Source of the DNA: Epiperipatus broadwayi
Lineage: Eukaryota; Onychophora; Udeonychophora; Euonychophora; Peripatidae
Direction: 5' to 3'
Length of the DNA: 64,000 bases
Assembly: GCA_028023455.1 (NCBI GenBank)
Contig: JAQFVV010000347.1
Span: 60,001-124,000, forward strand
A program made the translations under genes and the position numbers. Below are positions 47,661 through 58,896 of the stretch, piece by piece. How positions within the stretch are numbered: the first letter of the stretch is position 1; every line of letters begins with the position of its first letter. The notes under the pieces were generated by a model. The model searched no databases and had not been told where the DNA came from. It saw nothing but the letters and a program-made list of their open reading frames with translations.

Positions 47661-47705
47661 AAAAGATTTTTTAATTATTTAGGTACTGTATTTACAAATA
47701 TTCAG

Positions 47706-47783
<78 letters not shown>
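47706..47783. repeat. (TA)n microsatellite of about 78 bases
   Basis: An uninterrupted TA run at the right edge of the PLE pair. PLE and other target-primed insertions often end in simple repeats. Confidence 0.95.
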
Positions 47784-47786
<3 letters not shown>

Positions 47787-49050
47787 AGAAACATCCAAAG
47801 CAAAAATTAACATAGAAGATTCCAAACAAAGATAATGTACAATTGAGCTATATTTTTATTAACATAAAATACATTTCACGATTGTAATGTTTTTAATATA
47901 CTCAGCACAGAATTAACAGTTGGCATTTTTCATATTTATGAATATTCCAATAAATTTAAGATACAACTCACCAATTATTTTAGAATATTAAGAAATGATG
48001 TTGGCTCTAACTTAATTTGGAAATGAAAATGATTGTGTCTCAGGTATTAAATAAGAAGATTAATAAAACATTACAAGAACTAATCAGTCACTCTACAGAA
48101 CCATGTCTCAAGCTCTGAAAATTATTCCAACATCTAATATTCAAAATCATGGTTATAGCACTATCAGAACATTGTCTGCTCACAGAAATAAACATCCAAT
48201 GCTGTTGATAGTGAAAATATTGTAGATATAAAAAAAATTGGAAAATTTTAGCATTTAAAATGCAAATTTATAAAATGGTTATTGAAAATTCAGTTTTGCT
48301 TCTACAAATGGCTGATATTGTTTATGGTATTAATAAACAAAGAAGTAAATGGGAGGTGGGGGGGGTTAAACAGTGTAACATTGTAGAATTCATGAAAAAT
48401 AAAGCATATTCTTTTTCAGCAAAAATATTTAACTAATCCAATATTAAATTCATGCACACGGATAACTATTCAACAAATACTAATTCAATAGTAAATTTAT
48501 TCAACAAATACTAATTCAATAATAAATTTCCAGTAGAGTAAAGGCCAGTCTATGAAGAAAGAAAGGAATATTAAAATATTTAAAATGGTCTATTTAAAAA
48601 TATTGAACACCTGCAAATTTGTAAAATGATAAAAGAGTCAAAATAATAAGTTTTAAAAGTGATATTAGAAGAAAAAATAGCAAGAAAGAAATGATGACAG
48701 TATTACATAAAAATAGGAAGATGTCATGAAATGGGTGGCAGAGTTCTACAAAGAAATATATAGAATAAATGCTAAAGATGTAAAATGATTGAGAAAAATT
48801 GTTATTGATTTTAATATTTAATAAAGATAAAAAAAATACATAATAATTTCTATGAATTTCTTTACAAAATATTTATTTCATCATTAAAATTTATATTGTC
48901 AATAAACATCACATGACCACCACTTCTTATGCTTGTATATAACTGTTTTAAAATAGGCAAAACTCACTATAAATATTGCCACACATAGCAAGCTAGAGTA
49001 ATCAATGGGTTCCAGAAGGCTTGTGCATAAAATCCCCATCAAGTGCCTAC
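47784..49050. other. A+T-rich DNA, small tandem duplication only
   Basis: A 33-base unit (ttcaacaaatactaattcaa) occurs twice at 48471-48530. Nothing else was recognised. Confidence 0.4.
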
Positions 49051-49054
49051 TCAT

Positions 49055-49108
49055 CCAATATACCCAGACTAGTTTCTGGCTTGTGGCCTTTGTCAGTGAG
49101 GAGCCTTG
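49055..49108 (-). ncRNA. Hammerhead-like motif, family D, solo copy
   Basis: Minus strand: GGCUCCUCA, CUGACAA (for CUGAUGA), AGGCC, loop ACAA, GCCA, GAAA, loopless ACU/AGU, GUC-type cleavage C, UGGGUAUAUUGG. Stem II has one unpaired base. This is the best-kept 3' half of the family seen at 34.3-34.5 kb. Confidence 0.55.
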
Positions 49109-49649
49109 AATCTGAGAGCACTGCTCTTAGATCTTAGGATCTAATGCAACCCTCCAGCCTCTACCTTTTATCTCTACTTAACTACATCACTATGAGAATA
49201 AAACTGAAAACCCAATAATATTTTCAATCTAAGCTCAATAGCTTTTATAGTCATATGGGTTACAAAATAAATAACTGTCATCTTGTCCATGAAATAAATA
49301 ACTGATTATATGGAAAAACATATTAAAATTATTTATTGTAATTTGTTTAAAAATTAAACAAATAAAATATGAAGTATATGATTAAATTACTAAATTGACT
49401 TGAGAAAAAAGAAAACACATATTACAGCAGAATACTATTTTAGATATATCATTGAAAATACCATACTGTGTTTTATTTTGTGTTGTTAATCAATAAATAT
49501 GTAAGTTACCTGTAATTGCTCAATATTAAAATCAAAACATTATAAATAATTTTGGTAGTTATGATTTACACCACATGTGGCCATGGGGTGATGCTACAGT
49601 ACCACCAACAACTGATAAGAAGCCTGCATGTGATAAATAAAATTTTCAA
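49109..49649. other. A+T-rich DNA, no feature recognised
   Basis: Nothing recognisable. Confidence 0.4.
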
Positions 49650-50480
49650 AAATGGCTGAAATCGTCGCTAGAAAAAAAAATTTAAAATCACACTAAAATC
49701 GTCGACAGAAAAAAAAAATTTTTTAAATCACACTAAAATCATCGATGGAAAAAAAACACTAAAGTCATTTTTAAAAAATGCCTGAGGCAATCAAACAAAT
49801 ATATCGAAAGTACAAATTATAAAAAAAAAAATTAAAAAATGGAAATAAAACATTCAAATCATAAAAAACCAATGCCCAAGGCAAACAAACAAATACATCG
49901 AACATACAAATTATAAAAAAAAAAGAAAATACCATAAAATTCAAATTAAAAAAAAACCAGATATTGGTTAAAATACAACCCTCCCTTCAAATCAACAATT
50001 CGTCACTTCTGAGGCAATGTATATCAAACAAGTACATTGAAAATAAAAAAAAAGAATAACAAAGTGCTATAAAATTGAAATTAAAAAAACAGAAATGGTT
50101 GAAAATAGAAAACAAACAACAAATAGACAAATTGAAATGTCTAAATCAAACGAACAACAATGGAGGAATGCAGGAAAATCAAAATGGACAAATTGAAATG
50201 ACTAAATCACACAAATCATCGATGGAACCAAAAATAAATTAAAAAATCACCTCAAATCATGGATGGAACAATAAATAATAAAATCCCCTCAAATCATCGA
50301 TGGAAAAATAAAAAAAGCCCTGAAACAAGGCAAACGTATAAATGACACCCCCCCAATAAAGAATTTCTAACCAAAAGTAGTTGAAACAGACAAATTGAAA
50401 TGACTAAATCACACAAATCCTTCTAATATAAAAAAAAAATTTTAAAAATCAAGAAAAGGCCATGAAATTCGAATTAGAGC
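49650..50480. repeat. Degenerate minisatellite with aaatcatcgatggaa units
   Basis: Variants of aaatcatcgatggaa and aaatcacac recur at 49660-49760 and 50210-50310, separated by A-rich spacers; gacaaattgaaatgactaaa recurs near 50190 and 50390. From 50173 onward the sequence has an inverted counterpart at the right end of the window, so this belongs to the outer arm of the composite element. Confidence 0.6.
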
Positions 50481-51505
50481 AAAAATAGTAAAACTATAAT
50501 GTAAATGTCTAAAAAAGTAAGGAACCTCACTTACTGATAATGGAGGGTGGAGTAGTTTTCAAAAAAATATTATAAATTTCATCAGTTTAAATAAAAAAAT
50601 AAAAGACTTTCAAAAAATATACTAAAAGACTTTCAAAAAATATACTAAATTTCATCAGTTTAAATAAAGAAATAAAAGACTTTCTAAAAAGCAATAAGGA
50701 CATTACACCAGAGAGGTTCTAATTGACTCCCAAAACTTTATCAAATTAATTTTTTCTCTGCTTTCAAATTATGTAAAAGCATCAAAAATAAGTACTTTTC
50801 AAAAAGATTCTAAAGTATTAATTAATATATATGAAAAGGCAATAATAAATGTACATGGGAACTTATATTTATCAAATTAATTATATTCTGCTTTCAAATT
50901 TTGGGAAAGCATTTAAATATTTTAAAAATAGATTTAAAGAAATCGTCAAAAAAAATTCTTACCCAATTTTTTTCAAGGCTGACTTGTAGCACATTTTTTC
51001 AGTCTTCTTGCAGCCCTAAGTAATAACATTCAAATTTTCCCGCCTCATGGAGAAGCTTTTTTTCAAACAGATTTCATTTAGCACACTTAAGTAACAACAA
51101 CAGATTTAATAACACTCCTTATTTGGTTTAAAAAAATAAAACAAAGATAGTACAAATTAGCCAGCAGACTTTTTTACAGAATTAAATCCGTACATATTTA
51201 TCAATTAAAGATTTAAAAAGAGAATCTACTTACAGTTCTATACATTACACATCACAGTTTAGTTCTGCAAAAAAAATAGACAAAAAGAAAGTTGAAATTT
51301 TTAGACTTCGATGCAAAATCATTGGTAGTGACAAATTAACTAAACAAAAACTAAAAATAATCTCAACAACTTCTATTTGTAGCAAAACAAATTATTAAAT
51401 ATGTCATAATAAAAATAAACATATTTTAAGGCTCGCTAAAATAATTTTACGTATTTGCTTTATATATATTAAGGCTCGCTAAAATAATTTTATGTATTTG
51501 CATTA
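50173..51505. repeat. Left arm of a long inverted repeat
   Basis: This stretch is the reverse complement of 62675-64000 at high identity by eye. Shared words include gacttgtagcacattttttc, ctgcagttct-type neighbours, gtacatatttatcaattaaa and tttagacttcgatgcaaaat with their complements on the right. Small indels occur on both sides. The left arm may extend further out, because the right arm is cut by the window end. Confidence 0.9.
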
Positions 51506-51511
51506 TATATT
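51429..51511 (+). repeat. 43-base minisatellite, left block
   Basis: Two units of about 43 bases beginning aaggctcgctaaaataattt lie directly left of the LTR array. Three more units continue on the far side (60835-60965), so the LTR element landed inside this minisatellite. Inverted units occur at 62680-62770. Confidence 0.9.
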
Positions 51512-53408
51512 ATACCGGACAAAAGCTTTAGACTCGCATAAACTGACCGCCAGGGCGCCACTAGTCCGAAATTTGGAACTAGACATTTATTTTTAAGGGG
51601 TTACAGGATATGCGAATCGAATGCGCCGGACTAGCTCAATCAAGCAAATGAGATCTATGTTTTGTTCAGTGAGTTGGAAAGGTAGCCACAGAAAACAAAA
51701 TCAACTAAGTAAATAAATAAATAATTTTATTAGTAGCAAGGTTAAGTAAACAGAAATCTAAATAATAATCTTTAAAGCCCACCTAAAATATGTACTACAC
51801 GTACATTCGTCAAAATTGAATTTAAATATTTATATGGCTTTGAGAGCGATTTTCTGTGCGTGAAAGAGTGATCTCATGTAAGAAGGGGAGTAGCTTCCTG
51901 CTTATAACCCATAGTTAGGAAAAGGCTGGATCTCCGTATTTGAGATTTATGCAAACTTATGTCGAAACAGAAGAAATGTGAAGGTAGTTTCCAAAACATT
52001 AATAATAATAAAAAGGGTGTTGAAAGTTATTACTTTCAATCGATTGACCTCCCTCTGAGTGAGACAGGCTAGGAGCTCACGATCTACCTATAGAAAGGGT
52101 TAAAACGATCGTACGTGCCCCTAATAAATGAATTGGAAGCTTTAAGAAATAAAACTAAAGACTATTATATTTTGTAATCGTCTATTACTAATAATTAAGG
52201 TCACAACATAAGTACGGCTAATAAAAATGGGTCACAAGCCAAAAGCCAATTAAATTAGTCTGTAATATCCAGACTGCGCTCTGTAATGACAAGGAATGTG
52301 AGATTAAAATAAGCTACTATCTTACTTACTAAGACTTAAATAGGATGGACAGTAATAGGTTTGAAATTAGCACTCATTAAAAGAAAAAAAAAATTATCAA
52401 GCACACAGAAAACGAATTACATAATATACAACTTAAAAAAAAACATTTATATTTAAAAAGGGAACAAATCTAAGATAACATTATTTAAATTGCAAAAATG
52501 TAAGGTACCTTAATAATTTATTTAAAAGCTAGTACACTAGACTTCTTAGGTTAGTCCGTTGCTCTGGGTTCACTGACGGTAGGCTTGGGCGAGTTGGTTA
52601 GTGGTTTCTTTGGAGCCGGTTCTTATGGCATTGTAGGCAGTTAATGGAGACACAGGACGTCCGAACCTGTCCTGGCGAGAAGCTTAGCACATCATGGTAA
52701 AGAAAATATTCTTGCTGTAGGTTTAATGTCCATTCTAGGTAGAATAATTACTGTATCAGCTTTCAGAATATGCAGGAATCGTTCTTTCCAAGTATTTTGG
52801 CAGGAATCGTGCAATTCTCCTGTCAGAGTTGGTGTCTGTCTCTTTGCGCTGGTGCAAGTATTCTAGCTCATGCAAGTATTGAAAGCTAGTCAAAGATAAT
52901 CCAATGGCCTGATTCAGCCTGTTATATCTGAATCATATCTCTTAAACCAATTACCAAACTTTTTCTTTTTAATTAAAATTTAAAAATTCTCGATCTAAAT
53001 AACAATAGTTATCTAATTAACAAAATAAATTGTCCTTTACAGATCTAGGAATGAACTAATGAAAAATTCTTTTCATTTTGTTTTCTTTCTTTTTTAATTA
53101 GCCTTATCAATCTAAATCCCCAAATCTGAAAAGCAATCTATTTGTACACTTTACTTTTACATAAATTTAACAAAAAAAAATAATCTTAGTTTTTTTTTGT
53201 TTTTTTTTTCAAAATTAAAAATTAAAAACCAAATATAACTGTGGTATTAAAATATAATTTCCACGCACATACATATATATTTGTACAAGCATTAAAAAAA
53301 AACTTTTAATCAAGTTTTACAAATGAAACCTTATATAAAAATTTATTTTATTTTCTTCACCCCTATAAAACTATAATTTTTGTAATGGTGTCTTAAACAT
53401 CCATTACA
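51512..53408 (-). repeat. LTR 1 (3'-most on the minus strand)
   Basis: This copy is 1897 bases. It lacks 41 bases found in the other two LTRs (at the position equal to 55550-55590), between short agtg repeats, and has a number of single-base differences. Confidence 0.85.
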
Positions 53409-55189
53409 ACTGCCTCTCCATCATCACAAAAAAAAAAAAAAACTTAGCTGACTTTGCTTTGCCTACCACTAACCAGTTTTCTCTCAGTTTGTTCTCACTT
53501 TAAAAAAAAAATCAAATCCGTCCGACTACCCTAACGAATACTATTTTAAATCATTTGTAAGTAACATAAATTTTCAGGAATATATTGGCGATCTATTAAA
53601 ATAACTATTTACAACAAAGTAATACAATTACGATAGTCACTATACATTTTATTAAATAAAAACGAACATAATTCAAAATATCAAAATGTAATATTGTTTA
53701 TCACACACATATATAGTTGTAATTCTATAATATTATTTACAAAATTCATTCAGGCTTATCACCTACGTCGAAATAAATTTTTATTCTCAACTCGTAGTCC
53801 AATTACAAATCCATTGAGTTTTTTTTTTTTTTTTTTAGCAGTACCTCCGATCAATATCACTTACGCTCGGTCAGGCGGTTCTTTCTTTATTCTTACTGCC
53901 TCTCTAATGTACGTTCCTTTCCCCCTTTTGTCCATCCTTCGCTTATAATTTATTGCCTTGTCTCTTTCTTGTTCTGTTTTATCTTGTAGCTCGTATATCT
54001 TACGACTCTTTATCCGAGCAAAATATATTTATTCAATGTGTCCCATTTTAGTACAGACCGCCTCGTTAATAACAAATGGAACGAATCCCTCTTCTATAGT
54101 CTTTTCAAATAAAATTGCTCTATAGATAGCTTTTATCTCTGCCTTAAAATCATACTCCTTAACTTTTTTCTTAACTCTCTTTTTTTTAAATTCGTATTCA
54201 CAAGCACTAGTTATTTTAACCAATTTATTTTTAGTTTCTTGCAGAAACTCTTTTACGTTATTCTCTGTCTTTTGATCTGCATTTTCTATCTCATCACCTA
54301 TCTGCACCCAATCTCTAACAACTTCTATCTCTATTTCTACCTTGTCTGTTCTAACGCTATCCTGTTCTAATTCATCTTTTACTTCTTTCATCTCTTCCTT
54401 TATTATTTCAACTTCCTGAACCTCCTTATTCCTATCTTTCTCTATGACTTCTATAGTTGCCTGATTTTTGTCGACTTTCTTCAATATTTCCTGTCTCATT
54501 CCTTTCATTTCTGCTCTCAGCTCCTTCAGTATTGTTTGTTGACTCCGTTTTATTTCTATATTTTGTTTTGTTATATTTTGTTTCATTTCCAGCAACTCGT
54601 GTCATATTTCTTTCATCTTGGATTGTTGATTTTGTTTCATTTCTATTATCAACTTCATCATCATCTTCATCATCGTCTGTGTCTCACTCTCTTCTTTTTC
54701 TACTATCTGGGGGTGTTTAAATGAAACTGGGCTCTCTTCCCAACCTGCCTCTCTATCGCTTTCTTCTTTAGCTTCCATTTTCAAAATAAACTTAGCTCCG
54801 TTAAATCTAATTTTTTTATTCCAAATTACCAACTGAACTTTTCTTTTAAATCTGTTTATTAACGTTTTTTTTATTATTATTATTTATTTAATCTTCAACA
54901 GGTAACTTTATTTTATTTTTACCAAGCAAACTTAAACTCTTTACTTTTTTTAAAAAACTTTACGAACGTCGAACTAATTAATAAACTCTTTTTGAATATC
55001 AAAACATTAAATATGGACAGATCCGAAACTAGCTGCATCTTTCCATCAACTTCTATTCTTCCACTATCTTTATTTCACCTATTTTTGCCTACCGTTTGTT
55101 TATTTTTCCCAACCATCCGAACAAAACATCTCACGTAAAGATTTAATATCGGCTTCCACGTTTGGTTGCGCCAAAAATTACTATCCTAA
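53409..55189 (-). repeat. Internal region 1
   Basis: The internal region between LTR 1 and LTR 2. It has a primer-site-like TGGCGCAACC at 55164-55173 (minus) and a purine-rich tract at 53409-53419. Its ORF is broken. Confidence 0.8.
54029..54832 (-). pseudogene. Coiled-coil gag-like ORF, copy with two nonsense changes
   Basis: The same protein as at 57683-58498 but split. At about 54600 the codon CGA (as in EIRQELL) is TGA, and near the 3' end CAA (as in HIEQIYF) is TAA, so the second piece ends at HIE. Both changes are single transitions, typical of decay after insertion. The upstream piece starts earlier (MVIWNKKIRFNGAKF) because of a small difference before the shared MEAKEE. Confidence 0.8.
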
Positions 55190-57125
55190 ATACCGGACAA
55201 AAGCTTTAGACTCGCATAAACTGACCGCCAGGGCGCCACTAGTCTGAAATTTGGAACTAGACATTTATTTTTAAGGGGTTACAGGATATGCGAATCGAAT
55301 GCGCCGGACTAGCTCAATCAAGCAAATGAGATCTATGTTTTGTTCAGTGAGTTGGAAAGGTAGCCACAGAAAACAAAATCAACTAAGTAAATAAATAAAT
55401 AATTTTATTAGTAGCAAGGTTAAGTAAACAGAAATCTAAATAATAATCTTTAAAGCCCACCTAAAATATGTACTACACGTACATTCGTCAAAATTGAATT
55501 TAAATATTTATATGGCTTTGAGAGCGATTTTCTGTGCGTGAAAGAGTGCAAAATACTGACCGTAGCAGAAGTATTAGCAAGTATTCAGTGATCTCACGTA
55601 AGAAGGGGGGTAGCTTCCTGCTTATAACCCATAGTTAGGAAAAGGCTGGATCTCCGTATTTGAGATTTATGCAAACTTATGTCGAAACAGAAGAAATGCG
55701 AAGGTAGCTTCCAAAACATTAATAATAATAAAAAGGGTGTTGAAAGTTATTACTTTCAATCGATTGACCTCCCTCTGAGTGAGACAGGCTAGGAGCTCAC
55801 GATCTACCTATAGAAAGGGTTAAAACGATCGTACGTGCCCCTAATAAACGAATTGGAAGCTTTAAGAAATAAAACTAAAGACTATTATATTTTGTAATCG
55901 TCTATTACTAATAATTAAGGTCGCGACATAAGTACGGCTAATAAAAATGGGTCACAAGCCAAAAGCCAATTAAATTAGTCTGTAATATCCAGACTGCGCT
56001 CTGTAACGACAAGGAATGTGAGATTAAAATAAGCTACTATCTTACTTACTAAGACTTAAATAGGACGGACAGTAATAGGTTTGAAATTAGCACTCATTAA
56101 AAGAAAAAAAAATTATCAAGCACACAGAAAACGAATTACATAATATACAACTTAAAAAAAAACATTTATATTTAAAAAGGGAACAAATCTAAGATAACAT
56201 TATTTAAATTGCAAAAATGTAAGGTACCTTAATAATTTATTTAAAAGCTAGTGCACTAGACTTCTTAGGTTAGTCCGTTGCTCTGGATTCACTGACGGTA
56301 GGCTTGGGCGAGTTGGTTAGTGGTTTCTTTGGAGCCGGTTCTTATGGCATTGTAGGCAGTTAATGGAGACACAGGACGTCCGAACCTGTCCTGGCGAGAA
56401 GCTTAGCACATCATGGTAAAGAAAATATTCTTGCTGTAGGTTTAATGTTCATTCTAGGTAGAATAATTACTGGATCAGCTTTCAGAATATGCAGGAATCG
56501 TTCTTTCCAAGTATTTTGGCAGGAATCGTGCAATTCTCCTGTCAGAGTTGGTGTCTGTCTCTTTGCGCTGGTGCAAGTATTCTAGCTGATGCAAGTATTG
56601 AAAGCTAGTCCAAGATAATCCAATGGCCTGATTCAGCCTGTTATATCTGAATCATATCTCTTAAACCAATTACCAAACTTTTTCTTTTTAATTAAAATTT
56701 AAAAATTCTCGATCTAGATAACAATAGTTATCTAATTAACAAAATAAATTGCCCTTTACAGATCTAGGAATTAACTAATGAAAAATTCTTTTCTTTTTGT
56801 TTTCTTTCTTTTTTAATTAGCCTTATCAATCTAAATCCCCAAATCTGAAAAGCAATCTATTTGTACACTTTACTTTTACATAAATTTAACAAAAAAAAAT
56901 AATCTTAGTTTTTTTTTTTTTTTTTTCAAAATTAAAAATTAAAAACCAAATATAACTGTGGTATTAAAATATAATTCCCACGCACATACATATATATTTG
57001 TACAAGCATTAAAAAAAAACTTTTAATCAAGTTTTACAAACGAAACCTTATATAAAAATTTATTTTATTTTCTTCACCCCTATAAAACTATAATTTTTGT
57101 AATGGTGTCTTAAACATCCATTACA
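55190..57125 (-). repeat. LTR 2 (middle, shared by both units)
   Basis: 1936 bases, nearly identical to LTR 3. It keeps the 41-base segment missing from LTR 1. Confidence 0.85.
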
Positions 57126-57136
57126 ACTGCCTCTCC
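57126..57136 (-). promoter_or_regulatory. Polypurine-tract-like site
   Basis: On the minus strand GGAGAGGCAGT lies directly before the LTR start TGTAATGG. Its place and purine content fit the priming site for plus-strand DNA synthesis. An equal tract lies at 53409-53419. Confidence 0.55.
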
Positions 57137-57682
57137 GTCATCACAAAAAAAAAAAACTTAGCTGACTTTGCTCTGCCTACCACTAACCAGTTTTCTCTAA
57201 GTTTGTTCTCACTTTAAAAAAAAAATCAAATCCGTCCGACTACCCTAACGAATACTATTTTAAATCATTTGTAAGTAACATAAATTTTCAGGAATATACT
57301 GGCGATCTATTAAAATAACTATTTACAACAAAGTAATACAATTACGATAGCCACTATACATTTTATTAAATAAAAACGAACATAATTCAAAATATCAAAA
57401 TGTAATATTGTTTATCACACACATATATAGTTGTAATTCTATAATATTATTTACAAAATTCATTCAGGCTTATCACCTACGTCGAAATAAATTTCTATTC
57501 TCAACTCGTAGTCCAATTACAAATCCATTGAGTTTTTTTTTTTTTTTTTTAGCAGTACCTCCGATCAATATCACTTACGCTCGGTCAGGCGGTTCTTTCT
57601 TTATTCTTACTGCCTCTCTAATGTACGTTCCTTTCCCCCTTTTGTCTGTCCTTCGCTTATAATTTATTGCCTTGTCTCTTTC

Positions 57683-58498
57683 TCATTCTGTTTTATCTTG
57701 TAGCTCGTATATCTTACGACTCTTTAGCCGAGCAAAATATATTTGTTCAATGTGTCCCACTTTAGTACAGCCCACCTCGTTAATAAGAAATGGAACGAAT
57801 CCCTCTTCTATAGTCTTTTCAAATAAAATTGCTCTATAGATAGCTTTTATCTCTGCCTTAAAATCATACTCCTTAACTTTTTTCTTAACTCTCTTTTTTT
57901 CAAATTCGTATTCACAACCACTAGTTATTTTAACCAATTTATTTTTAGTTTCTTGCAGAAACTCTTTTACGTTATTCTCTGTCTTTTGATCTGCATTTTC
58001 TATCTCACCACCTATCTGCACCCAATCTCTACCAACTTCTATCTCTATTTCTACCTTGCCTGTTCTAACGCTATCCTGTTCTAATTCATCTTTTACTTCT
58101 TTCATCTCTTCCTTTACTATTTCAACTTCCTGAACCTCCTTATTCCTATCTTTCTCTATGACTTCTATAGCTGCCTGATTTTTGTCGACTTTCTTCAATA
58201 TTTCCTGTCTCATTCCTTTCATTTCTGCTCTCAGCTCCTCCAGTATTGTTTGTTGACTCCGTTTTATTTCTATATTTTGTTTTGTTATATTTTGTTTCAT
58301 TTCCAGCAACTCCTGTCGTATTTCTTTCATCTCGGCTTGCTGAGTTTGTTTCATTTCTATTATCAACTCTATCATCATCTTCATCATCGTCTGTGTCTCA
58401 CTCTCTTCTTTTTCTACTATCTGGGGGTGTTTAAATGAAACTGGGCTCTCTTCCCAACCTACCTCCCTATCGTTTTCTTCTTTAGCTTCCATTTTCAA
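57683..58498 (-). CDS. Coiled-coil gag-like protein of a non-autonomous LTR retrotransposon
   Basis: An open frame of 271 residues. It starts with an acidic segment (MKMEAKEENDREVG), then a long charged helix-forming region (about 45-160) rich in E, K, Q and M with repeated heptad-like patterns (MKQTQQAEMKEIRQ, MKQNITKQNIEIKRSQQ, LRAEMKGMRQEILKK). A C-terminal part follows with KKRVKKKVKEYDFKAEIKAIYR. No zinc knuckle, protease or polymerase motif is seen. Its place right after the LTR and primer site is that of gag, so it may form particles or bind RNA supplied to a partner's enzymes. That role is inference. The second internal copy is disrupted; this one has no interruption. Confidence 0.7.
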   Translation of the reverse strand: MKMEAKEENDREVGWEESPVSFKHPQIVEKEESETQTMMKMMIELIIEMKQTQQAEMKEIRQELLEMKQNITKQNIEIKRSQQTILEELRAEMKGMRQEILKKVDKNQAAIEVIEKDRNKEVQEVEIVKEEMKEVKDELEQDSVRTGKVEIEIEVGRDWVQIGGEIENADQKTENNVKEFLQETKNKLVKITSGCEYEFEKKRVKKKVKEYDFKAEIKAIYRAILFEKTIEEGFVPFLINEVGCTKVGHIEQIYFARLKSRKIYELQDKTE

Positions 58499-58860
58499 AA
58501 TAAACTTAGCCCCGATACAATCTAATTATTTTTTTCAAATTACCAACTGAACTTTTCTTTTAAATCTGTTTATTAACGGTTTTTTTTTTTTTTAATCTTC
58601 AACAGCTAACTTTATTTTATTTTTACAAAGCAAACTTAAACTCTTTACTTTTTTTAAAAAAACTTTACGAACGTCGAACTAATTAATAAACTCTTTTTGA
58701 ATATCAAAACATTAAATACGGACAGATCCGAAACTACCTGCATCTTTCCATCAACTTCTATTCTACCACTAACTTTATTTCACCTATTTTTGCCTACCGT
58801 TTCTGTTTATTTTTCCCAACCATCCGAACAAAACATCTCACGTAAAGTTTTAATATCGGC

Positions 58861-58880
58861 TCCCACGTTTGGTTGCGCCA
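58861..58880 (-). promoter_or_regulatory. tRNA primer-binding-site candidate
   Basis: On the minus strand TGGCGCAACCAAACGTGGGA begins about 16 bases past the LTR end. TGG matches the complement of a tRNA CCA end. The matching tRNA was not identified. The twin site is at 55154-55173. Confidence 0.5.
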
Positions 58881-58896
58881 AAAATTACTATCCTAT

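Larger units (their letters stand above)
44465..47705. mobile_element. Head-to-head pair of Penelope-like elements
   Basis: The left copy (44465-46036, minus) and right copy (about 46185-47705, plus) are reverse complements over about 1.5 kb, including about 130 bases of non-coding sequence beyond the stops. The spacer 46037-46185 is present only on the right and encodes further N-terminal residues, so the left copy is 5'-truncated within the RT N-terminus. The outer ends carry the word ccacttagga and a hammerhead-like remnant. A (TA)n tract abuts the right end. Inverted partial copies of this form are a known PLE feature. Confidence 0.85.
57126..58896 (-). repeat. Internal region 2
   Basis: 1771 bases between LTR 2 and LTR 3, with the intact coiled-coil ORF. 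About 270 bases on the 5' side and 550 on the 3' side of the ORF show no other coding sequence. Confidence 0.8.

Noticed and set aside
49650-50480. CRISPR-like array or satellite
   Set aside because: The units vary in length and spacing and there are no regular spacers; this is eukaryotic low-complexity sequence in an inverted arm.
54457-58438. Plus-strand open frames rich in S, F and L over the LTR internal regions
   Set aside because: They are antisense to the coiled-coil ORF on the minus strand.
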